Source: an uncultured Tateyamaria sp.
GTDB taxonomy: Bacteria > Pseudomonadota > Alphaproteobacteria > Rhodobacterales > Rhodobacteraceae
Assembly: GCF_947503705.1 (NCBI RefSeq)
Contig: NZ_CANNES010000002.1
Coordinates: 1-64,000 of the forward strand
Reading direction: 5' to 3'
Length of the DNA stretch: 64,000 nt
Below the pieces are notes generated by a model. The model was given only the letters and a program-made list of their open reading frames with translations, was not told where the DNA came from and searched no databases. Both the position numbers and the translations under genes were made by a program. Shown piece after piece: positions 8,025 to 16,730 of the stretch (within the stretch, counting starts at the first letter, position 1; every line of letters starts with the position of its first letter).

Positions 8025-8830
8025 CCGCCCAGTTTCTTGAGCTGTTCTTCCAGCGATTTGGTACTGTCTTCCAAACGCTTGAGCTGCGCTTCGTTGTCCT
8101 TGACCGCTTTCTTGCGCCAATCATTGCGCAAACCCGCCGCGTTCTTGTTGGTCGATTTTTGGACGGTCCGCTCCTCGTAAACGACCGTATGCGGCAACGG
8201 TACTTTGCCGCCCTCACCCTCGCATTGCGCCGTGCGGGTGATGGTCACAAGCAGAACACTGGGCAATAGGATCAGCATGCGGCTGTCTTCGTTTATCGTG
8301 CTTTGGAACACCGAAAATGCCTCATACTCGATCTTGATCTCGATCTCGTAGCACGCCGAGCGCCCAAGTTTGTCCACCAGTCCCATCACGTCGACTTCGA
8401 AATGAACGGTGCCGAACATGGCGGTTACCGCCTTGTCGAGCGCGGGAATGTCGCGGAAACCACTGCGGGTCAGTGCGTCCGAGATCAATACCGATTGATC
8501 AAGACGCCAATCGGCTTCGGCACGCTCTTGATTGTAATCATAGGCCGGTTTGCGGTTCGAATGAAACAGGATGCGCGGCTCGATATCCTTGGAAAATTTG
8601 AACGGGTTCGGCAGGCCCGCACCGCCATCTGCACAATCCCATACATACATGAATTTGCGCGTCTCAGCGTCCAGCTCTAGTTGCAACTGCCTCCTCGCTC
8701 CGTTCTCCTCAAAAAGCGAAGGCTTGGGCGACCACAACCGCGGCCAGGGCAGTCCCAGCCTTTTGGTTTCACCGGTTGATGGGACATGAATGGGGTCCAG
8801 CTTGAGCTGACCAAGGTTGGGTAGGGTCAT
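8021..8830 (-). CDS. Unrecognised protein with C-terminal coiled coil, paralogue A
   Basis: A 269-residue soluble protein with no domain I recognise and no signal peptide. Central landmarks are [17 protein letters not shown] and a hydrophobic strand ([14 protein letters not shown]). A basic segment ([10 protein letters not shown]) leads into a heptad-like Lys/Glu coiled coil, and the chain ends LKKLGG. ATG 8830 follows AGAGAAG. It convergently overlaps the end of hisA by four bases. The same landmarks recur in the same order in the adjacent gene (8922-9746), so the pair is a duplication. Both sit inside a histidine cluster where they have no obvious metabolic role. Confidence 0.75.
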   Translation of the reverse strand: MTLPNLGQLKLDPIHVPSTGETKRLGLPWPRLWSPKPSLFEENGARRQLQLELDAETRKFMYVWDCADGGAGLPNPFKFSKDIEPRILFHSNRKPAYDYNQERAEADWRLDQSVLISDALTRSGFRDIPALDKAVTAMFGTVHFEVDVMGLVDKLGRSACYEIEIKIEYEAFSVFQSTINEDSRMLILLPSVLLVTITRTAQCEGEGGKVPLPHTVVYEERTVQKSTNKNAAGLRNDWRKKAVKDNEAQLKRLEDSTKSLEEQLKKLGG

Positions 8831-8921
8831 AATCTTCTCTGTTCTAAAATGCGTGCGGTAGTCTTGCACAAGCGGTCGAAAGGTCAAGCGGGGGCTGTAC
8901 GCCGGATGCAAATGCGCCCGC

Positions 8922-9746
8922 TTAACCACCCAGCTCCTTGAGCTCTTTCTCCGTTTCCTCGCGTTCCTTCTCCAGCCCTTTCAAGGCCGCCTCACGACGC
9001 TTGATCTCTTCGCGATGCTCTTGGGCCTTTTCAGCGTTTTCTTCCAATTTCTTCTTGCGCCAATCGCCCCTCAGTTTGCGATCCAGCTCTCCGATACGCG
9101 GTGCAAAACGTTTGGTTATTGTCGCCAAAGGGTCATGAAACCACACCAGTTCCTTGCCATCATCCTCATGACAATACCCGGTCTGATCAACACTCACCGT
9201 CAGCGTCCCGGGCAACAACAGGAACACTCGGGCACTCACGATCAGCCCGGGAAAGAACAGCTCAAAAGGCTCATAAGTCATCTCGGCGACGACACGGTAA
9301 CTGATCTTGGATTTGTTGTTCTGATCAATCATCCCCTCAAAGTTCGGCATGATCAGGTTCGAAAACGAGGCACCAATAGTGCCTTGCAGCTTGTTGCTGT
9401 CTGCCACCCCCAGATGGCGCACAAGGTCATTGACCGTTTGCTCGACGGACTCCTTCTGTGCTGCCGGATCGGGCGCGAAATAAGGCGCCAACGACGGATC
9501 CATAGGCTCCGGGATCACCACCAGCTTGGCGTCAATTTCGCCTAGTTTGGGCCAGGGCACAGGGTTGTAACTTCGGGTCGCGCAATCCCAGGTCATCGAA
9601 AGGTAGAGGTTCTCTCTCGCCAGTTCCTGGGCAATCTGCACCTCGGGTTTGACAGGCACAAAGGACTTCCCAAATGGAATGGGCCCTTGCACAGGTGGAA
9701 CATGCGTCGCGTCAATCTGCGCTCCGTTGATGCTGAATTCGGTCAT
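8922..9746 (-). CDS. Unrecognised protein with C-terminal coiled coil, paralogue B
   Basis: A 274-residue soluble protein, paralogous to its downstream neighbour. It shares an early HVP...G segment, MTWDCA, YEPFELFFPGLI, RVFLLLPGTLTVSV and LRGDWRKKKL. The carboxy-terminal coiled coil is longer here (about residues 225-270, almost all Glu, Lys and Arg) and the chain ends LKELGG. Ninety-one bases separate it from paralogue A, so the two are probably co-transcribed. I cannot assign a function. The identical LGG ends are notable because exposed di-glycine tails are used for conjugation or cleavage in some systems, but no E1-like or protease gene is nearby. Confidence 0.75.
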   Translation of the reverse strand: MTEFSINGAQIDATHVPPVQGPIPFGKSFVPVKPEVQIAQELARENLYLSMTWDCATRSYNPVPWPKLGEIDAKLVVIPEPMDPSLAPYFAPDPAAQKESVEQTVNDLVRHLGVADSNKLQGTIGASFSNLIMPNFEGMIDQNNKSKISYRVVAEMTYEPFELFFPGLIVSARVFLLLPGTLTVSVDQTGYCHEDDGKELVWFHDPLATITKRFAPRIGELDRKLRGDWRKKKLEENAEKAQEHREEIKRREAALKGLEKEREETEKELKELGG

Positions 9747-9879
9747 CTGAATGCCCTTTGAATATGGTATCGCAAAGCCTCAGCAGGCGCCTCATCGCGT
9801 CAATTGACAAGTCAGGAATGCCAGACTTGTTCGCCAAGGCGGACTTGCCCAGCCGCCACCGCGCGCCTATAGCATCCCC

Positions 9880-10641
9880 ATGCTCAAGACCCGTATCATC
9901 CCCTGTCTGGACGTCGCCGATGGCCGCGTTGTCAAAGGTGTCAACTTTGTCGACCTCGTCGACGCGGGCGACCCGGTCGCTGCTGCCCGCGCCTATGACG
10001 CGGCGGGGGCGGACGAGCTCTGTTTTCTTGACATTCACGCCACGCACGAAAATCGCGGCACCATGTTCGATCTGGTGCAGCGGACGGCGGAACAATGCTT
10101 TATCCCGCTGACCGTGGGCGGCGGCGTGCGGACCGTGGCGGATGTGCGTGCGCTTTTGCTGGCAGGCGCTGACAAGGTGTCGTTCAACTCGGCAGCCGTG
10201 GCCGACCCCGACGTATTGGCCCGCGCCGCGGACCAGTTCGGCAGCCAATGTATCGTATGCGCCATCGACGCCAAGACGGTCGAACCTGGGCGCTGGGAAA
10301 TCTTCACCCATGGTGGGCGCAAGCCAACGGGCATAGATGCGGTTGAATTTGCTCGCACTGCTGCCACCAAAGGGGCCGGCGAAATCCTGTTGACCTCGAT
10401 GGACCGTGACGGCACGCGCGCTGGCTTCAACCTGCCGCTGACGCGGGCCATCTCCGATGCGGTCCGAGTCCCCGTGATCGCCTCGGGCGGTGTCGGCACG
10501 CTCGATCATCTGGTCGAGGGCGTGACCCAAGGTGGCGCATCTGCTGTCCTCGCCGCCTCCATCTTTCACTTTGGTGACTACACGATTGCGCAAGCCAAGG
10601 CCCACATGGCCGCTGCGGGCATCGAGATGAGGATCACATGA
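9880..10641 (+). CDS. hisF: Imidazole glycerol phosphate synthase cyclase subunit HisF
   Basis: A 253-residue TIM barrel that joins HisH-derived ammonia to PRFAR, giving imidazole glycerol phosphate and AICAR. The opening [16 protein letters not shown] includes the catalytic Asp. [10 protein letters not shown], the substrate-binding SFNSAA and [13 protein letters not shown], with the second catalytic Asp, are all present. It overlaps hisE by four bases (ATGA). A TATAGCA element lies just before the start and could be a -10 site, since the upstream genes run the other way. Its partner subunit HisH is encoded convergently at 11144-11785. Confidence 0.96.
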   Translation: MLKTRIIPCLDVADGRVVKGVNFVDLVDAGDPVAAARAYDAAGADELCFLDIHATHENRGTMFDLVQRTAEQCFIPLTVGGGVRTVADVRALLLAGADKVSFNSAAVADPDVLARAADQFGSQCIVCAIDAKTVEPGRWEIFTHGGRKPTGIDAVEFARTAATKGAGEILLTSMDRDGTRAGFNLPLTRAISDAVRVPVIASGGVGTLDHLVEGVTQGGASAVLAASIFHFGDYTIAQAKAHMAAAGIEMRIT

Positions 10642-10973
10642 CGCACGCGACCCCAGGCCAGCGCAGCGCGCTGGACGACCTCTTTGCCACGATCACGGCC
10701 CGAAAGACTGCGGACCCCGACAGTTCCTGGACAGCAAAGCTGCTGTCAAAAGGTCCGGAAAAATGCGCCGAGAAATTTGGCGAAGAAGCTGTTGAGGCCA
10801 TCATCGAAGCGGTCAGAAATGACAAAAAGGCGCTGACGTCGGAGGCGGCGGATGTTCTCTACCACCTGCAAGTGATGCTCGCGGCGCGTGATGTCGATTG
10901 GCAAGACGTGATGGACGAACTCGCACGCCGCCAGGGCACCTCTGGCATCGCTGAGAAAGCCGCACGGAACTAG
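10638..10973 (+). CDS. hisE: Phosphoribosyl-ATP pyrophosphatase HisE
   Basis: A 111-residue all-alpha MazG-like pyrophosphatase that converts phosphoribosyl-ATP to phosphoribosyl-AMP, the second step of histidine synthesis. The characteristic metal-binding helices are visible: [17 protein letters not shown] and the E-A-A-D-V-L-Y-H-L segment. It is translationally coupled to hisF. HisI, the cyclohydrolase, is not in this window, so HisE is a separate single-function protein here. Confidence 0.95.
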   Translation: MTHATPGQRSALDDLFATITARKTADPDSSWTAKLLSKGPEKCAEKFGEEAVEAIIEAVRNDKKALTSEAADVLYHLQVMLAARDVDWQDVMDELARRQGTSGIAEKAARN

Positions 10974-11143
10974 GCGAAAGACAGCTTCGCCTTACGAGCC
11001 AAGCCCAGGTGCCGCGCGCCCTCCTCTCTTTCCCTCCCCCGAGGCAATGGCACGAGGGGAAGAGCCCCAATGCTCGATCCCAGAAAAGCGAAACGCCGCC
11101 CCCATTCCGCAAGGCGGTGGGCGTCCTTCGTTACCACGTCCGC

Positions 11144-11785
11144 TCAGGGGGCCCAGGTCAGGAAATTACGGATCATGCGCAGGCCCACATCCTGGCTTTT
11201 TTCCGGGTGGAACTGCATGCCCAGCATCGTGTCACGGCCCACAACAGCCGTGACATCACCGCCGTAGTCCACATGCGCCAGGCGCAGCGCCGGATCTGCA
11301 ACCTCAAAATGATAGGAGTGCACAAAATACGTGTGATCGCCGGTGGTCACCCCGTCAAAAACAGTATGCGGGGCGTCCAGCACCAGATCATTCCAGCCCA
11401 TATGCGGTACTTTGAGCGCAGGATCAGACGGTGTAATCGGCACCACGGCGCCACCCACCCAATCCAGACCCGGCGTGTCGCTGTATTCGCGACCCATGGT
11501 CGCCATCAGTTGCATGCCGACGCAGATGCCTAGAAACGGGCGGCCCTTGACCTCGACCGCCTCGACCAACGCATCGTAAACGCCCCCCGCCCCGCGCAGC
11601 GCGGCCGCGCAGGCCGGAAAGGCCCCGTCGCCGGGCAACACAACCCGGTCGGCGCGCGAAACGACATCCGCATCCGCCGTCACCACGACGGTGCCCGCAT
11701 CCGCCTCGCGCGCCATACGCTCAAACGCCTTGTGCGCCGAATGCAAATTGCCGCTTTCGTAATCGATCAGAACCGTCAGGCTCAT
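11144..11785 (-). CDS. hisH: Imidazole glycerol phosphate synthase glutaminase subunit HisH
   Basis: A 213-residue class I glutamine amidotransferase that supplies ammonia to HisF. The oxyanion/nucleophile region GICVGMQLM carries the catalytic Cys, and the His-Glu pair sits in MQFHPEKSQ near the end. The opening [11 protein letters not shown] is typical. Its start overlaps the end of hisB by three bases, so hisB-hisH is translationally coupled. It converges on hisE, with about 170 bases between them. Confidence 0.95.
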   Translation of the reverse strand: MSLTVLIDYESGNLHSAHKAFERMAREADAGTVVVTADADVVSRADRVVLPGDGAFPACAAALRGAGGVYDALVEAVEVKGRPFLGICVGMQLMATMGREYSDTPGLDWVGGAVVPITPSDPALKVPHMGWNDLVLDAPHTVFDGVTTGDHTYFVHSYHFEVADPALRLAHVDYGGDVTAVVGRDTMLGMQFHPEKSQDVGLRMIRNFLTWAP

Positions 11786-12369
11786 AGCGCGCCCTTGGTC
11801 GAGGGAATGGCACCGGCGCTGCGCGGATCGACCTCAAGCGCCACGCGCAAGGCACGCGCCACCGACTTGAACGCCGCCTCAGCGATGTGGTGGCTGTTGA
11901 GGCCGTGCAGCATATCGACATGCAGGGTGATGCCCCCATGGGTCGACAACGCCTGAAAGAACTCGCGTACCAATTCTGTGTCAAAGGTCCCGATCTTGTG
12001 GGTAGGCAAATCCACATTCCACACCAGAAACGGACGGCCCGACAGGTCCAAGGCCGCACGCACCAGCGCATCATCCATCGGCAACAGGCACGATCCGTAC
12101 CGCGCGATGCCACGCTTGTCGCCCACCGCCTCAGCCAAGGCCTGCCCGATGGCAATGCCCACATCCTCGACGGTGTGGTGGTCGTCGATATGCAGGTCAC
12201 CGGAACAGCGCACCGTCATGTCAATCAGCGCATGGCGCGCCAGTTGATCCAGCATGTGGTCAAAGAAACCAACACCGGTCTGATTGTCATAGGCCCCGGT
12301 GCCGTCCAGGTTCAGTTCGACACTGATATCGGTTTCGGCGGTTTTGCGGGTCAGGGTGGCGCGGCGCAT
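11782..12369 (-). CDS. hisB: Imidazoleglycerol-phosphate dehydratase HisB
   Basis: A 195-residue manganese-dependent dehydratase for the sixth histidine step. Both metal-binding His clusters are present ([10 protein letters not shown] and, near the end, [14 protein letters not shown]), plus [18 protein letters not shown] 12369 gives the usual amino-terminus ([14 protein letters not shown]); the open frame extends to 12435 but those codons have no family character. It is the monofunctional form, without the phosphatase domain found in enterobacteria. First gene of the minus-strand hisB-hisH pair. Confidence 0.94.
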   Translation of the reverse strand: MRRATLTRKTAETDISVELNLDGTGAYDNQTGVGFFDHMLDQLARHALIDMTVRCSGDLHIDDHHTVEDVGIAIGQALAEAVGDKRGIARYGSCLLPMDDALVRAALDLSGRPFLVWNVDLPTHKIGTFDTELVREFFQALSTHGGITLHVDMLHGLNSHHIAEAAFKSVARALRVALEVDPRSAGAIPSTKGAL

Positions 12370-12514
12370 GGGCGGCCTCCGGATCAAGGGTTTGCATGTT
12401 GCGCCTTCTATAGGCGGGCAAACCTGCGCCGCCAAGCCCTGCGCGGATGGCTTGCCAATCGGCGTCCGCCCGTGTCACTTAAACGCGACTTGCGTGTTTG
12501 AAAGGCAATGCCCG

Positions 12515-12754
12515 ATGTCCACTTGCGTCTTTATCCAGATCCGCTGCCATCCCGGGACGACATACAAGGTCGCCGAAGAGATCGCGCTGCGCGAAATCCA
12601 TTCAGAGCTTTATTCGACCTCAGGCGATTATGACCTGCTGATGAAGGTCTATATTCCCGCAGGTGAAGATGTCGGCAAATACATCAACGATCAGTTGCTG
12701 GACATCAAAGGGATCGAACGATCACTGACAACGATGACCTTCAAGGTGTTTTGA
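12515..12754 (+). CDS. Stand-alone Lrp/AsnC ligand-binding (RAM) domain protein
   Basis: A 79-residue protein equal to the effector-binding half of Lrp/AsnC regulators, without a DNA-binding helix-turn-helix. The alpha-beta sandwich pattern is clear: VFIQIRCHPG, helix, SGDYDLLMKVYIP, helix, and IERSLTTMTFKV. Such proteins form oligomers and bind amino acids or modulate Lrp paralogues. ATG 12515 yields the standard length. It sits 24 bases before the cupin gene on the same strand. Confidence 0.85.
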   Translation: MSTCVFIQIRCHPGTTYKVAEEIALREIHSELYSTSGDYDLLMKVYIPAGEDVGKYINDQLLDIKGIERSLTTMTFKVF

Positions 12755-12778
12755 GCCACCCAGACAGAGGAACGCGCC

Positions 12779-13270
12779 ATGACCGACGACACCTACCTGA
12801 TCACAGCGGACGAGATTGCGGCCATGCCCGGTCTGGAGAAGACGCATTTCCTGAACCAAAATGCACAACGTGTGAACAAATCGCTGGGGGATGTGACTGG
12901 CCTGACCGGCATCGGTTTTCACATCATCGAGGTGGAACCGGGCTTTGAAACGACAGAACATCACGTGCACTATTACGAGGATGAATGCGTCTATGTGCTG
13001 GCGGGCACTGCAACGTCTTTGATCGGAGGCGAAGAGGCCCAGATTGGCCCAGGCGATTTCATTGGCTACCGCAAGGGTGGCCTGGCTCATTCAATCAAAA
13101 ACACTGGGACCGAGACTTTTCGCTGCATCGTCGTGGGCCAGCGATTGGATCATGATGTGGCTGACTACACCCACCAGGACAAACGAATCTTCCGCAATGC
13201 GGGCCTGCCCTGGAACCTCGTCGATCACACCGACATCACAGTTGTGGGCGGCACGGCCGGCAAGAAATGA
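12779..13270 (+). CDS. Cupin-domain protein
   Basis: A 163-residue single-cupin protein. Cupin motif 1 is EHHVHYYEDECVYVLAG, with the His, His, Glu ligands and G-rich end. Motif 2 is the GDFIGYRKGGLAHSIKNTG segment with its His. This supports a metal centre in a beta-barrel. ATG 12779 follows AGAGGAA. The substrate is not evident; relatives include sugar-binding, dioxygenase-like and regulatory cupins. It may share a transcript with the preceding RAM-domain gene. Confidence 0.85.
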   Translation: MTDDTYLITADEIAAMPGLEKTHFLNQNAQRVNKSLGDVTGLTGIGFHIIEVEPGFETTEHHVHYYEDECVYVLAGTATSLIGGEEAQIGPGDFIGYRKGGLAHSIKNTGTETFRCIVVGQRLDHDVADYTHQDKRIFRNAGLPWNLVDHTDITVVGGTAGKK

Positions 13271-13279
13271 TCGCCAACC

Positions 13280-13957
13280 CTAGCCCTTGGCGACCACTAT
13301 TTTTTCGTCCCGCAGCAACCAGCCAAAGAAATAGGTAGCAAGCATCGCCGCCATCAATTGCACCGCGATAAAAGCGGCCACGTCAGCGGGCGCGATCCCT
13401 GCAAAAGTGTCCGAAAACCCCCGCGCAATCGTCACCGCCGGATTGGCAAAGGATGTCGAGGACGTGAACCAATAGGCCGCCGTGATATAAAGGCCAACAG
13501 CCATGGGCACCGCCTTGGGCTGCGCCTTGAGACAGGCCAGGATCGTGCCGACCAATCCAAAGGTGGCCACAAACTCGCCGGCCCATTGGCCCAGCCCTGT
13601 CCGCGCCGTGGTCGAGGGGTCAATGATCGGATTGTCGAACATCACATGGGCCGCAAAGACGCCGATAATGCCCCCAAAAATCTGCGCCAACACGTAAAGG
13701 CCAGCATCACGCCCACCGATCTCGCGTCGCAACCAGAAACTCAGGGTCACGGCCGGGTTGAAATGCGCGCCCGAAATGGGGCCAAACACCGTGATCAGCA
13801 CCACCAGAATGGCCCCTGTCGGGATCGTATTGCCCAAAAGGGCGATGGCTACGTTGCCGTCGGCCAACCGCTCGGCCATGATGCCTGAGCCGATGACTGT
13901 CGCCAAAAGGGAGAACGTGCCCAACCATTCGGCCACCAAACGTCGTTCGAGCGTCAA
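13280..13957 (-). CDS. Aquaporin/MIP family channel
   Basis: A 225-residue MIP channel with six predicted membrane helices and the two pore half-helices marked by NPAVT motifs (GAHFNPAVTLSFW near residue 65 and SFANPAVTIARGF near residue 175). It would conduct water or small neutral solutes across the inner membrane. The start is TTG at 13957, supported by GGAGG seven bases upstream; the GTG just before is followed by a stop. AqpS-type relatives export arsenite, but no ars genes are nearby, so the solute is open. It converges on the cupin gene with nine bases between stops. Confidence 0.85.
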   Translation of the reverse strand: MTLERRLVAEWLGTFSLLATVIGSGIMAERLADGNVAIALLGNTIPTGAILVVLITVFGPISGAHFNPAVTLSFWLRREIGGRDAGLYVLAQIFGGIIGVFAAHVMFDNPIIDPSTTARTGLGQWAGEFVATFGLVGTILACLKAQPKAVPMAVGLYITAAYWFTSSTSFANPAVTIARGFSDTFAGIAPADVAAFIAVQLMAAMLATYFFGWLLRDEKIVVAKG

Positions 13958-14188
13958 ATCACTTCCTCCAAATAGGCATCAGCGGTCAAACTTGCGCCAC
14001 GAATCGCGCATGCCTTTATTCTCTATCCTTAGGCACAACCGGGCAGGGAATGAAGCATGCTTGCCCCTGGCTATAGGCCACTTGATCACAATTTTCGCTT
14101 AGCTTTGCTTTGACGCGTATCCGCACTTTGCCGTGCGCATCGAACAGGTTAGGGTTCGCCCAAGGCAATCAGACGCATCGGAGACGTC

Positions 14189-14560
14189 ATGGACATCGCA
14201 CAGGCCATTGTTATGGCCATGCAGGCTTGGGGCATGATCGGGGCGCTGACGGCGGCCGTCTTTTTGACCATCGGCATGGACCGCATCGACGAGGATGCCC
14301 AGGGCGCTTATATCTTTCGCCCTCTCCTCATTCCGGGTGTCTTGCTGATCTGGCCCCTCGTGCTCTGGCGCTGGTGGCAGATCGAAAGCGAAGCGCGGGG
14401 CTGGGCCGAACGTTATCGCCCCGTGCGTGCGGGGCATGGCGCGGCTGTGATCGTGATGAGCATCGCCATCGTGACCATCGTTGCCCTGGGCCTTTCCGTA
14501 CGGCAGGAATGGCCCGCAGACATCGCCCCCGTCCAACTGAGCCAAGGGGCATCCCAATGA
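14189..14560 (+). CDS. Small membrane protein, first gene of the Rieske operon
   Basis: A 123-residue protein with three likely membrane spans (about residues 13-28, 46-61 and 84-105) and a charged loop (WWQIESEARGWAERYRP). No known domain. ATG 14189 follows GGAGACGTC. Its stop overlaps the next start as ATGA, so it is translated with the ferric-reductase/Rieske gene and probably forms a membrane complex with it. The 231-base region before it holds no recognised operator. Confidence 0.75.
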   Translation: MDIAQAIVMAMQAWGMIGALTAAVFLTIGMDRIDEDAQGAYIFRPLLIPGVLLIWPLVLWRWWQIESEARGWAERYRPVRAGHGAAVIVMSIAIVTIVALGLSVRQEWPADIAPVQLSQGASQ

Positions 14561-15630
14561 GCGTCAAATACACCCCGGTTCAATGGAACCGGAACAAATG
14601 GATTTATGACGCCGTTATGCTGGCGGGCGTCGCCCTGTTCCTGTGGATCTTCCTGAACATCACCCCCGACGTTCTGGACCATGAACGGGCCATTAACCCG
14701 CAGATTCATAACGCCCGCGCCTTTGGTGCCTGCGCATTCATGATGTTGACGGTGATCCTGTGTATCGGCCCTGCTGCCCGGCTCAACAAACGGTTCTTGC
14801 CGCTGCTTTACAACCGGCGGCATTTCGGAGTGATGACCGCCATTGTGGCGATCACCCATGCAGGCTACATCCTGAACTGGTACTTCAACTTCTCCAGCTC
14901 CGACAAATATGTGGGCCTGCTCTATGCCAATTCGAGCTTTGGGCAGATTGCGGGCTTTCCCTTTGAACTCTTCGGGATATTTGCGCTGATCTGCCTGCTG
15001 ATCCTGGCGGCGACCAGCCATGACTTTTGGCTGAAATTCCTGACACCGCCCGTGTGGAAGCGGCTACATTACCTGATCTATGCTGCTTATTTTGCGGTTG
15101 CGGCGCACATCTCGTTGGGCATCCTGCAAGATCAGCAAAACCATGTATTCACCGTGATGTTCATCGCCGGTGCGGCGGCTGTTATCGTTCTGCACTTAGC
15201 GGCGTGGATGGCCGATCGGGGCGACAGACCGATGGGTGCCGATGGGGCCTGGGTCGAGGTGGCGCGCACCTCTGCCATGCGCGAGGGCTACGCCAAGATC
15301 ACTCGGCTTTCCAACGGCGACCGCGTCGCCATCTTTTTGATGGACGGCAAGCTATCGGCCATCTCCAACGCCTGCGCACACCAGAACGGGCCGCTCGGAG
15401 AGGGCAAGATCATCGACTGTCTGGTCACCTGCCCCTGGCACGGATTTCAGTACGATGTGCGCTCGGGCCGCTCGCCCGCGCCGTTCACCGAAATGGTGCC
15501 TACCTACCGGGTGCGCGTTGTGGGCGACATGGTCGAAGTGCATCCCGATCCCAAACCGCCCGGTACTTACATTGATCCCGTGCCGATGCCCGTGCCCGAC
15601 ACCACCCTGCCCGAAGGAGAACCCGCATGA
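14557..15630 (+). CDS. Ferric-reductase-like transmembrane protein fused to a Rieske domain
   Basis: A 357-residue two-part protein. Residues 1-235 form a ferric-reductase/MsrQ-like membrane unit of about six helices with His residues positioned for haem (HNARAF, ITHAGY, KRLHYLIY, AAHISLG). Residues 240-335 form a Rieske 2Fe-2S domain with ligands C273-x-H275 and C292-x2-H295 (CAHQNGPLG, CPWHGFQYD). A Pro-rich tail follows. The fusion could pass electrons between membrane haem and an iron-sulphur centre. ATGA overlaps join it to both neighbours. The partner and acceptor are unknown; the Rieske half resembles those of ring-hydroxylating ferredoxins. Confidence 0.85.
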   Translation: MSVKYTPVQWNRNKWIYDAVMLAGVALFLWIFLNITPDVLDHERAINPQIHNARAFGACAFMMLTVILCIGPAARLNKRFLPLLYNRRHFGVMTAIVAITHAGYILNWYFNFSSSDKYVGLLYANSSFGQIAGFPFELFGIFALICLLILAATSHDFWLKFLTPPVWKRLHYLIYAAYFAVAAHISLGILQDQQNHVFTVMFIAGAAAVIVLHLAAWMADRGDRPMGADGAWVEVARTSAMREGYAKITRLSNGDRVAIFLMDGKLSAISNACAHQNGPLGEGKIIDCLVTCPWHGFQYDVRSGRSPAPFTEMVPTYRVRVVGDMVEVHPDPKPPGTYIDPVPMPVPDTTLPEGEPA

Positions 15631-16382
15631 GCGAGAAACCCTTTTTCGTTGGCTACTTGCCCGTGCCCTCCGGGCTGAAAACCTTTTTGCTCAGCGTTTC
15701 GGTCCTGCTCATGGCGGGGCTGGCCACGGCCGGTTTCCTGATGGGGGCGGCCCAGGACGATCCTGGTCCAGGTGCCTTTCGCTTTGATTATGGCCGCCAG
15801 ACGGTGACGGGCGTGATTGAAATGACACCATACCCGATCTTGCACGTGACCGAAGGCAATGACCGGATCAAACCGGGCGACAGTTTCATGATGACGGCGG
15901 GCGGCAAATCCGGCGTGGACGGGCGGGCCATGCCGCTCAACGGGCAATTGGCTCAGGCCTCTGGCGTCGTGCTGGAGCGTGGGGACCTCTACATGCTGCA
16001 ACTGCGGGGCGGGCGAAACGGGCTGCGCGCCGCCGAAGGGGACGCACCCGAGATCGCGGTTGAACCTCAGGGCCGCTGGCAATTGACCGGCGAGATTTGC
16101 GACGGGAAATGCCTGGCGGGTGCCATGCGCCCCGGACGCGGCTTGGCCCATAAGGCGTGCGCCAATCTGTGCCTTCTGGGCGATGTGCCCCCCATTTTCG
16201 TCTCGACGCAGCCTGTGCTGGGCTCAGAGTTCCTGCTGGTCACCGGCCCTGGCGGCACACGCCTGCCGCGCGACGCCTATGACTATGTGGCGCAATTCAT
16301 CACCGCCGAAGGCAACGTGACCAAGCGCGGCGAAATGCTGGTCTGGGAGATCGAACCCGACACGATCCAGGTGGTCCAATGA
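15627..16382 (+). CDS. Membrane-anchored hypothetical protein of the Rieske operon
   Basis: A 251-residue protein with a short cytoplasmic start and one membrane helix at about residues 19-40. The remaining 210 residues are predicted to be outside the membrane. This region has a cysteine cluster (CDGKCLAG, then CANLCLLGD) near residues 160-190, which could bind a metal or cofactor. Other landmarks are VTGVIEMTPYPILHV and LVTGPGGTRLPRD. I recognise no family. It overlaps the genes on both sides by four bases, so it is very likely a stoichiometric subunit of the same complex. Confidence 0.75.
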   Translation: MSEKPFFVGYLPVPSGLKTFLLSVSVLLMAGLATAGFLMGAAQDDPGPGAFRFDYGRQTVTGVIEMTPYPILHVTEGNDRIKPGDSFMMTAGGKSGVDGRAMPLNGQLAQASGVVLERGDLYMLQLRGGRNGLRAAEGDAPEIAVEPQGRWQLTGEICDGKCLAGAMRPGRGLAHKACANLCLLGDVPPIFVSTQPVLGSEFLLVTGPGGTRLPRDAYDYVAQFITAEGNVTKRGEMLVWEIEPDTIQVVQ

Positions 16383-16642
16383 AACGGATTGTCTGGCTGA
16401 GTGTCGCGGCGCTGATCGCCGCCATCCTGTTCTATGTCTCGCGGTTCTGGTCGTTCTCGCTCTGGCCCCGTTCGGGCCTCTTTGGGATAGAAGAGTTGCG
16501 CCCCCAAGGCGGCCTTGTCGGGCAATGGTTACGCGGCACGGATTTTGCTCCGTTCGAGCTGCTGATCTGGGCTGTGGGCGCGTTTCTGGTGCTGACCGTG
16601 TTGCAAAAGCTCTATGACAGGCTCAATCCGCCGCCCGAGTAA
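16379..16642 (+). CDS. Small membrane protein, last gene of the Rieske operon
   Basis: An 87-residue protein with two hydrophobic helices (about residues 4-20 and 60-77), aromatic residues between them (RFWSFSLWPRSG) and a Pro-rich end. No domain recognised. Its start overlaps the previous stop (ATGA), and a small intrinsic terminator follows six bases after its stop, closing the operon. A structural subunit role is inferred from size and coupling. Confidence 0.7.
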   Translation: MKRIVWLSVAALIAAILFYVSRFWSFSLWPRSGLFGIEELRPQGGLVGQWLRGTDFAPFELLIWAVGAFLVLTVLQKLYDRLNPPPE

Positions 16643-16648
16643 CCCGTT

Positions 16649-16665
16649 GGGGGACACCCCCTTTT
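16649..16665 (+). terminator. Short intrinsic terminator closing the Rieske operon
   Basis: GGGGG (16649-16653) and CCCCC (16657-16661) enclose an ACA loop, followed by TTTT. The stem is short but all G-C and lies directly after the last gene. Confidence 0.55.
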
Positions 16666-16730
16666 GCGAGGCCAGCATCCGGCCTATACTTGGGCAAAAT
16701 CAGAACCCGAGCAGGTCAAGAGCAGGTCAC

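Noticed and set aside
13958-14188. Palindrome AAGCATGCTT and nearby repeats before the Rieske operon as an operator
   Set aside because: Short GC-rich palindromes of this type are expected by chance, and no regulator gene is adjacent to support it.
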